DNA from: Chlamydiota bacterium
GTDB lineage: Bacteria; Auribacterota; UBA3054; B51-G9
Length of the DNA stretch: 11,355 nt
Direction of reading: 5' to 3'
Assembly: GCA_003648225.1 (NCBI GenBank)
Contig: QMOL01000059.1
Location: 1-11,355, forward strand
The position numbers and the translations under genes are program-made. Of this stretch, positions 6,736 to 11,355 are shown one piece after another. Positions within the stretch are counted from its first letter, which is position 1. Every line of letters starts with the position of its first letter. The notes beneath the pieces were generated by a model, which saw only the letters and a program-made list of their open reading frames with translations, was not told the DNA's origin and ran no database searches.

Positions 6736-7583
6736 AAGTTCAAAATTATTTTTAACTTTTCTTTTTCAGATTCGTTTATTTTCTCAATCGGAGTTATTAA
6801 TGCTGAAGATAAAGCATTAGCGCAGTTACATTCGTCTGATAAAAAAATTTGATTTATAAATTTTAAGATGATATCTCTCGTCAACTCAATATTCCTATCA
6901 ATTATCTTTAAAATATCGCTTACCGATACCTCTTCTGAATTGTCTCTCCAACAGTCGTAATCAGTTACATGCGCGAGTGAAGCATAACATATCCCCGCTT
7001 CGCGGGCGAGTTTTGCCTCCGTTAAATTTGTCATACCAACAACATCGGCCTCTAAAACATTTCTGTAAAAATCCGCCTCGGCTCGCGATGAAAACGCGGG
7101 CCCCTCAATATTAACATAAGTACCGCAATTGTGTACTGTCGCTCCAACATTATGAGCAGCTTTTATTAGTTTTTTATGAAGAACCGGACAGATTGGATTT
7201 CCGAAAGAAACATGTGCGACGATTCCGTTTCCAAAAAAAGTATCATTTCTTTTAGATGTTCTGTCAAAAAACTGGTCAATAATCACAAAATCCCCCGGAC
7301 GGATATTCTCTTTTAGACTGCCGACAGCAGCGACGCTGATTATTTGAGTAACACCTAATGCTTTTAAAGCATAAATGTTTGCTCTGTAATTTATTTCACT
7401 TGGTGAAATAGTGTGATTCTCTCCATGACGTGCAAGAAAGACCAGTTCGGATTCGCCGATTTTAATGTGACGTAAAGGCGAACTTGGCATACCAAAAGGC
7501 GTATTTTCGAAATAATCCCGCAAAAATTCCCCGTCGGGAATTTTCTGAAGCCCTGAACCTCCTATTATAGCTAACTTAGACAT
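6732..7583 (-). CDS. mtnP: S-methyl-5'-thioadenosine phosphorylase (MTAP/PNP family)
   Basis: Phosphorolyses methylthioadenosine, the by-product of polyamine synthesis, to adenine and methylthioribose-1-phosphate. 283 residues of the trimeric nucleoside phosphorylase type. Visible motifs are GGSGL at 8-12 (phosphate site), ARHGENHTISPSEINYRAN at 51-69, GTYVNIEGPAFSSRAEADFY at 154-173, GMTNLTEAKLAREAGICYA at 183-201 and VTDYDCW at 206-212. The last two blocks are characteristic of MTAP rather than purine nucleoside phosphorylase, though a purine nucleoside side activity cannot be excluded. It starts 1 bp after the antiporter stop codon, with GGAG about 10 nt before the ATG, so it is co-transcribed and coupled. 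Its TAG stop (6732-6734) lies inside the degenerate third REP copy. No SAM riboswitch is visible near it. Confidence 0.93.
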   Translation of the reverse strand: MSKLAIIGGSGLQKIPDGEFLRDYFENTPFGMPSSPLRHIKIGESELVFLARHGENHTISPSEINYRANIYALKALGVTQIISVAAVGSLKENIRPGDFVIIDQFFDRTSKRNDTFFGNGIVAHVSFGNPICPVLHKKLIKAAHNVGATVHNCGTYVNIEGPAFSSRAEADFYRNVLEADVVGMTNLTEAKLAREAGICYASLAHVTDYDCWRDNSEEVSVSDILKIIDRNIELTRDIILKFINQIFLSDECNCANALSSALITPIEKINESEKEKLKIILNL

Positions 7584-7584
7584 A

Positions 7585-8526
7585 TCAAAAAATCTCCGGT
7601 TTATAACAATAAGTTACATACATTAAATATCCAAGAAGAAAAAACATTCCGGCAATACGACCGAATTTCCCGGTTTTCAAAATAATCAGATATAAAATAC
7701 CAACGCACGCAACCATCACTACAATATCTATATTTATAAGCTCAAATCTCAAAACGGTGTTGTTTTTAAGCTTAAGCACAATCGGCACAATTCCAATTAC
7801 AAGCGCAAAATTAAATATATTGCTGCCGATGATATTGCCCATCCCTATCTCATTCTGATCTTTTACTGCCGCGGTAACCGTAGCTGCAAGTTCAGGCAGT
7901 GAAGTACCGACAGCAAAGACGGTCAAACCTATTACCGCTTTACTTATATTATAATTTCTTGCGATTTCCACGCCGCCGGCAACCAAAAAACAAGCTCCCG
8001 CGATTACGACTGCGCTGCCGGCGAGAATAAAGATAAGATTTTTCAGTTTTGAGCCGTGCGGTTTTTCATTTTGAAAGTCCGGTTTATGAGCGGAAGTTTT
8101 TATACAATAAAATATATAACCTACAAGAATAATGAGCAAAGTAATTCCCTCCACCCAATTTAATTCTTTGTCCAAAACAAAACAGCAAAACAAAATGGTT
8201 GTTCCAAGCAAAACAGGAAAATCAACTTTCAAAGTCTGCTTTTTAACTTTAAACGGACGAACCAAAGCGGCAATCGCCAACACAAGCGCTATATTCGCGA
8301 TATTGCTTCCAACTATATTCCCCACTGCCATTCCGTCGCTGCCCTTTAATGCTGATGTTAAACTTACCAAAAGTTCCGGAAAAGAAGTTGCCATAGCGAC
8401 GATCGTCAATCCAACAATAATTGGTCGAATATTTAGTTTTAAAGCAAGATTTTTAGAACCTTCAACGAGAAAATGCGCTCCTCCGGTTAAAAAAATCAAT
8501 CCAATTATTAACTTAGCATAATCCAT
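7585..8526 (-). CDS. CaCA-family sodium/calcium antiporter (YrbG-like)
   Basis: Inner-membrane cation antiporter exchanging Ca2+ for Na+ or H+. 313 residues, almost entirely hydrophobic segments (about ten helices). The two inverted alpha repeats of the family are clear: GLTIVAMATSFPELLVS (39-55) continuing to GNIVGSNIANI, with Glu51; and GLTVFAVGTSLPELAA (200-215) continuing to GNIIGSNIFNF, with Glu212. The glutamates are the ion-binding residues. A hydrophilic loop at about 145-162 separates the halves. Length matches the bacterial YrbG group. The start at 8526 is supported by alignment of the N-terminal GG..LVEG segment to the usual first helix. First gene of a unit with mtnP. Confidence 0.93.
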   Translation of the reverse strand: MDYAKLIIGLIFLTGGAHFLVEGSKNLALKLNIRPIIVGLTIVAMATSFPELLVSLTSALKGSDGMAVGNIVGSNIANIALVLAIAALVRPFKVKKQTLKVDFPVLLGTTILFCCFVLDKELNWVEGITLLIILVGYIFYCIKTSAHKPDFQNEKPHGSKLKNLIFILAGSAVVIAGACFLVAGGVEIARNYNISKAVIGLTVFAVGTSLPELAATVTAAVKDQNEIGMGNIIGSNIFNFALVIGIVPIVLKLKNNTVLRFELINIDIVVMVACVGILYLIILKTGKFGRIAGMFFLLGYLMYVTYCYKPEIF

Positions 8527-8534
8527 AGTTAGTA

Positions 8535-8563
8535 ATTATACAAATTCATCGATTTTTAGTAAA
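8535..8563 (-). promoter_or_regulatory. Sigma70-type promoter of the antiporter-mtnP unit
   Basis: On the minus strand, TTTACT (8558-8563, 4 of 6 consensus bases) and a perfect TATAAT (8535-8540) are spaced by 17 bp. The -10 box is only 8 bp from the ATG at 8526, so the transcript should begin at or within about 2 nt of the start codon (leaderless). Confidence 0.7.
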
Positions 8564-8617
8564 GAGGGGAAAATAGTCCGACTTCCGGCAACTGTTCACA
8601 ATGCTATAGATAAAATG

Positions 8618-8646
8618 AATGCGGCCGACTTAAAGCCGGCCGCATT
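8618..8646 (+). promoter_or_regulatory. GC-rich hairpin in the leader of the plus-strand small ORF
   Basis: Perfect 10-bp inverted repeat: AATGCGGCCG (8618-8627), a 9-nt loop, CGGCCGCATT (8637-8646). It ends 2 nt before the GGAGGAG ribosome binding site at 8649-8655. It stands out in an AT-rich neighbourhood. It has no run of T after it, so it is a poor intrinsic terminator in the plus direction. It could be an mRNA-stabilising or translation-control structure, or part of a mobile palindrome. Confidence 0.6.
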
Positions 8647-8660
8647 ACGGAGGAGAAACC

Positions 8661-8849
8661 ATGAAAAAACTGATCACTTTTCAGCTTTTCATAATTAATG
8701 TAGCAACGAGCGTGCCAAAACACCTATATCAGCTAAATGAAGTTAGTTATGTTTTTACGTCTGTTTTATATTATGCATTTATTGCAGATGAAATATTGAT
8801 TTTCGGTCATTCCCACACACATTATTGTCATTATGACATTACTGCTTGA
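8661..8849 (+). CDS. Hypothetical small protein, strong ribosome binding site
   Basis: 62 codons. A near-perfect GGAGGAG lies 5 nt before the ATG, stronger than for any other gene here. The protein begins MKKLITFQLFIINVATS, then has a hydrophobic middle (VFTSVLYYAFIADEILIF) and a His-rich end (GHSHTHYCHY). It matches no family I recognise. The opening MKKLITF resembles the start of prepilin-like proteins (MKK..TLIELLVV), which are abundant in PVC bacteria, but similarity is lost after Phe7, so this may be a broken or chimeric leader rather than an intact gene. No convincing -35/-10 pair was found upstream; an AT-rich TATAGAT lies near 8605. It converges with the pfkB-family gene, ending 19 bp from that gene's stop codon. 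No opposing minus-strand gene competes for the interval. Confidence 0.4.
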   Translation: MKKLITFQLFIINVATSVPKHLYQLNEVSYVFTSVLYYAFIADEILIFGHSHTHYCHYDITA

Positions 8850-8868
8850 CGTATTTTCAATCTTGCAA

Positions 8869-9780
8869 TCACCCTATCATATTTTCGAATTCCACAAGCC
8901 GGGCTTTTATTTCTTCAGGTTTTGTATCTCTAAATCTGTCACAACTGAAATCGGTAACATTGAATGAACCCATCACGCTTCCCCATCTCAAAGCTTTCTT
9001 GATTGTTTCAGGTTTGTGATCTCCCTTTTCAGCAATGTATCCGACAAAACCGCCGGCAAATGAATCTCCCGCTCCTGTCGGGTCAATCACTTCATCAACC
9101 GGATACGCCGGTACAGCGGTAAAGAAATTATTTTTCCCGAACGCCATTGCTCCGTGTTCACCTTTTTTTACAACACAATAATCCATTCCGTATTCAAGCA
9201 TTCTCCTACCCGCTTTAATCAAATTATCTATTCCGGTAAAAGATCGTACTTCTCCGTCATTCATAATTGCGATGTTGACCGCCTCAAAAACTTTGCAAAG
9301 TTCTTCGCGCGTATTGTCAATCCATAAATTCATAGTGTCACATATCCGATAACTCGTTTCGTTCATCTGGTCAATCACATGAAGTTGTAATGCAGGCGCT
9401 ATATTAGCAAGGAAAACGATTGGCGATGTTTTGTAATCATCAGGAATTTCAGGTTGAAAGTCAGCAAAAACATTCAAATCAGTGCAATGAGTTTTTGCCA
9501 TATTAAAGTCTTCAAGATACGAACCCGTCCATCTAAATGTTTTCCCGTTTTCTACAAGTTCCAATCCTTCAAGATCAATCTTTCTATCTTTCATAAACAA
9601 AATGTGCTCTTCGGGAAAATCTGCGCCTGCAACACCTACTATACCTACTTTTGTTAAAAAGCTCGCACTAACTGCAAAATGAACAACGGAACCGCCAAGC
9701 AATTCCTCACGCTTACCGCTCGGAGTTATGATTGTGTCTAAGCCTACTGAACCTACTGCTGTAATTTTTGGTGTTGCCAT
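8869..9780 (-). CDS. PfkB-family carbohydrate/nucleoside kinase (ribokinase group C-like)
   Basis: Cytoplasmic ATP-dependent kinase phosphorylating a sugar or nucleoside hydroxyl; the substrate is not determinable from sequence. 303 residues. The N-terminal VGSVGLDTI (9-17) and LGGSVVHFAVSAS (28-40) form the substrate-side Gly-Gly region. TFRWTGSY (81-88) is part of the lid area. DTMNLWI (148-154) and NDGEVR (174-179) precede the signature DPTGAGDSFAGGFVGY (233-248), with Asp239 of GAGD as catalytic base. The pattern (HFAVSASF, LNVFADF, CDTMNLW) fits the group of PfkB proteins annotated as ribokinase group C. No Shine-Dalgarno is present; the leader is a CAATAAC-type tandem repeat. It lies 54 bp after tolB with no separate promoter seen, so it is probably expressed from the tolB promoter. 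Confidence 0.88.
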   Translation of the reverse strand: MATPKITAVGSVGLDTIITPSGKREELLGGSVVHFAVSASFLTKVGIVGVAGADFPEEHILFMKDRKIDLEGLELVENGKTFRWTGSYLEDFNMAKTHCTDLNVFADFQPEIPDDYKTSPIVFLANIAPALQLHVIDQMNETSYRICDTMNLWIDNTREELCKVFEAVNIAIMNDGEVRSFTGIDNLIKAGRRMLEYGMDYCVVKKGEHGAMAFGKNNFFTAVPAYPVDEVIDPTGAGDSFAGGFVGYIAEKGDHKPETIKKALRWGSVMGSFNVTDFSCDRFRDTKPEEIKARLVEFENMIG

Positions 9781-9790
9781 AAAGGGGGAA

Positions 9791-9816
9791 GTTATTGGTT
9801 ATTGGTTATTGGTTAT
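9791..9816. repeat. Heptamer tandem repeat upstream of the PfkB-family start codon
   Basis: GTTATTG repeated about 3.7 times on the plus strand (26 bp), in the tolB-pfkB intergenic space and ending 10 bp before the ATG at 9780. In mRNA sense it reads as CAATAAC units followed by TTCCCCCTTT, so no ribosome binding site is present. Copy number could vary by slippage. Confidence 0.8.
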
Positions 9817-9834
9817 CTTTCAGGCAAAACCGAC

Positions 9835-11112
9835 TCACGGTTCCCACGCCGGTGAACCGCAATATTCACCACTTTGAATTAGCGGTGCTGTTTTTCCCGT
9901 TTCGCTATCTAAAATTCTGATTTTTGATGTTCGGCCATACACACGCGAATAAGCAATGTGCCGCGAATCACATGCCCAGCTCGGACCTTCATCATTATTC
10001 GGGTTTGTCGTTAATTGATACAATTGTTTGGACGCAAAATCATAAAGACATACATCATAATTCCCGGCAAGCTGGGCTACAAAAGCTATTTTTTTACCGT
10101 CGGGCGACCATGTCGGTGAAGTGCAATATCTTGAAAACGAACTCGTTGTCAATCTATGAGGTCGACCACCCGATGCGGAAATCGTGTAAATCTGCGGACG
10201 ACCTCCTGCTTCATCAGAAGAATATACAATTTTCCGGCTGTCCGGCGACCAGGATGGCGATGACTCAACCGCACGACCATGAGTAAGTCTTTTTCTTTTT
10301 CCGGTAGCCAAATCAATTACATACAGTTCCGGTTGACCATCTTTATCGAGAATTGCGGCAAGTTTACGTCCATTGGGCGCAACAGCACCACAGATATTCA
10401 TACCTGGCATCGCGAGTAATCTTCTGGCTTTACCGTTGTTAAGCGACATTTTGTAAATTATGGGCCTGCCTTCAAAATAACTTGTAAAAAGAATGTTCCT
10501 GCCGTCAGGAAACCAGTCGGGAAAAACACATAATGTGTTCCCTTTTGTCAATGCCTTCATTCCTGTTCCGTCAGAATTAGCGATATAAATATTTTTACTT
10601 TTAATATCACCTTTTACAAAAAGAAGCTGTGACGAAAAAAATCCCTTCTCATGTAAAATCGCCTGAATTATATCATCTGCAATTAAATGCCCAACCTTTC
10701 TTGCAGATTTCTTATTCCCACGATATCTTTTCGCGAATACGCGCGCGCCATTGTACGGGGTGTATAAGTAAAATTCTATCTTTCCATTTTTAGATTTTAT
10801 TTTCCCGAGTATCTGAGCCCCAAGATTCGCCCAATTCTTAAAATGAACCTTTCCGGTCCTTCTATCGGCTTGGTCAAGCGTCTTCTCATCGTTACCGGAT
10901 ATTCTCGCTGCATTAAATGCTCCATGCTTTGATAAATCCTTACGGACAACCTTTGCTATCGTATTATCAAGCGGATTTCCCGCCGCTCCGGTAACGCAAA
11001 ACGGTATCGCACGATGAGTTTGTCGCACAAGCGGATCAAGTCTTACACTTTCTCCCATGACAGTAATCGCGAAAACCAAAGTAGAGATTAAAGAGAATGT
11101 TAATATTTTCAT
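9835..11112 (-). CDS. tolB: Tol-Pal system beta-propeller protein TolB
   Basis: Periplasmic component of the Tol-Pal system, which links the outer membrane, Pal and peptidoglycan during cell constriction. 425 residues, close to the usual 430. An N-terminal signal (about 1-20) precedes the alpha/beta TolB N-domain (about 22-160, with VTGAAGNPLDNTIAKVVRKD at 40-59). A PD40/WD40-like propeller follows (about 165-425), with repeated W.PDG/PDSRKI blades such as DWFPDGRNILFTS, SWSPDSRKIVYSS and TWSPDGKKIAFVA. The Shine-Dalgarno AGGTG lies 5 nt before the ATG. A consensus promoter stands directly upstream, so it is transcribed independently of any tolQRA operon; no tolQ, tolR, tolA or pal is in the window. 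Other TolB-like propeller proteins exist, but the N-domain supports true TolB. Confidence 0.88.
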   Translation of the reverse strand: MKILTFSLISTLVFAITVMGESVRLDPLVRQTHRAIPFCVTGAAGNPLDNTIAKVVRKDLSKHGAFNAARISGNDEKTLDQADRRTGKVHFKNWANLGAQILGKIKSKNGKIEFYLYTPYNGARVFAKRYRGNKKSARKVGHLIADDIIQAILHEKGFFSSQLLFVKGDIKSKNIYIANSDGTGMKALTKGNTLCVFPDWFPDGRNILFTSYFEGRPIIYKMSLNNGKARRLLAMPGMNICGAVAPNGRKLAAILDKDGQPELYVIDLATGKRKRLTHGRAVESSPSWSPDSRKIVYSSDEAGGRPQIYTISASGGRPHRLTTSSFSRYCTSPTWSPDGKKIAFVAQLAGNYDVCLYDFASKQLYQLTTNPNNDEGPSWACDSRHIAYSRVYGRTSKIRILDSETGKTAPLIQSGEYCGSPAWEP

Positions 11113-11128
11113 TTGTTCACCTGTATTT

Positions 11129-11160
11129 ATTATTTACTTTAAAAATTATAAGTAAATACT
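11129..11160. promoter_or_regulatory. Possible operator: inverted repeat over the tolB -10 box and start site
   Basis: ATTATTTACTT (11129-11139) and AAGTAAATACT (11150-11160) are complementary at 10 of 11 positions, separated by 10 bp. The dyad covers the -10 element and the predicted transcription start. That placement suits a repressor operator, but the sequence is AT-rich and chance remains possible. Confidence 0.4.
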
Positions 11161-11173
11161 GTTTTTATGTCAA
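11145..11173 (-). promoter_or_regulatory. Consensus sigma70 promoter of tolB
   Basis: On the minus strand, TTGACA (11168-11173) and TATAAT (11145-11150) are both perfect, with a 17-bp spacer. The predicted start is near 11138, giving a leader of about 25 nt that contains the AGGTG ribosome binding site. Confidence 0.88.
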
Positions 11174-11355
11174 GTTGTGCTGAATCCGGGCGCATGGAAA
11201 TTTTCGGGATGAACATCAGATAAAAACATATGTTTGTTCGATGAGTCGTGCCGATGCTTGTTATGTTGCAGGCACTCGGATGAAATTTGCTCTTTTGAGC
11301 AAATTTGATTTCCTGATTTATTCAATATCAGTTTTAGTGCATATTGATTTCAGAA
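11174..11355. other. Uninterpreted right edge
   Basis: No gene is convincingly seen. A plus-strand frame from ATG 11241 stays open for 38 codons to the edge (MSRADACYVAGTRMKF...), and a minus-strand frame of about 60 codons without a good start ends with TGA near 11171. Neither has a ribosome binding site or recognisable family. The two overlap each other and the hairpin at 11283-11306. Confidence 0.4.
11283..11306. terminator. Perfect hairpin, possible bidirectional terminator
   Basis: Arms AAATTTGCTC (11283-11292) and GAGCAAATTT (11297-11306) with a TTTT loop. The GC part is only 4 bp, flanked by A-runs and T-runs on both strands, so termination could work weakly in either direction. It would suit the end of a minus-strand gene lying to the right of the window. 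Confidence 0.4.

Larger units (their letters stand above)
8527..8868. other. 342-bp gap between the antiporter and the PfkB-family gene
   Basis: No minus-strand gene is seen here. It holds the antiporter promoter (8535-8563), the GC-rich hairpin (8618-8646) and the plus-strand ORF (8661-8849). A short dyad, TGTCA-TTA-TGACA, occurs at 8827-8839 inside the ORF end. No terminator for the tolB-pfkB transcript is obvious. Confidence 0.6.

Noticed and set aside
6634..6852. Plus-strand ORF starting MAAATVLFS across the repeats
   Set aside because: It is a translation of the REP copies and the antisense of the mtnP 3' end.
7584..8620. SAM or other riboswitch upstream of the mtnP unit
   Set aside because: The promoter lies 8 bp from the first start codon, leaving no leader in which an aptamer could fold.
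8765..8812. Short minus-strand frame MTENQYFICNKC, recalling a rubredoxin/desulfoferrodoxin-like CxxC start
   Set aside because: It stops after 14 codons, with no continuation in neighbouring frames. Similarity is too short to support a remnant.

Overview
The window is a gene-dense stretch of an AT-rich bacterial chromosome. Almost everything is encoded on the minus strand, so it reads from right to left. A C-terminal PEP-CTERM anchor, a lipoprotein sulfatase-like protein fused to TPRs, a DUF1349-like beta-sandwich, a group-C PfkB kinase and frequent lack of Shine-Dalgarno sequences together suggest a Gram-negative member of the PVC superphylum (Lentisphaerota, Kiritimatiellota or Phycisphaerae-like). 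This is an inference from gene content, not a sequence-matched identification.

Layout in transcription order (right to left). (1) 11113-11355: an uninterpreted edge with a perfect 10-bp hairpin, then a consensus sigma70 promoter for tolB. (2) tolB (cell-envelope beta-propeller) and, 54 bp later, a PfkB-family kinase. (3) 8527-8868: a gap holding the only plausible plus-strand gene, a 62-codon ORF with a near-perfect ribosome binding site directly behind a GC-rich hairpin. (4) A Ca2+/Na+ antiporter family gene, methylthioadenosine phosphorylase (1 bp apart), a REP/REPIN-type repeat array, phosphatidylserine synthase and truB (overlapping by 20 bp). (5) A 37-codon remnant of a type I restriction-modification hsdM gene. 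(6) A secreted GH43-like glycosidase with a PEP-CTERM anchor and a sulfatase-like/TPR lipoprotein that runs off the left edge. Each of these two has its own promoter.

The right half is housekeeping: envelope integrity, lipid head-group synthesis, tRNA pseudouridylation, purine/methionine salvage and ion exchange. The left part looks like a small glycan-processing accessory pair, installed next to the debris of a restriction-modification locus. The most notable non-coding signals are the REPIN array, whose GTAG-type tetranucleotide supplies the mtnP stop codon; two promoters whose -10 boxes lie only 8-9 bp before the start codon, predicting leaderless mRNAs; the hsdM remnant; and the hairpin-led plus-strand ORF. 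No CRISPR array, tRNA, rRNA, integrase or intact transposase was seen.
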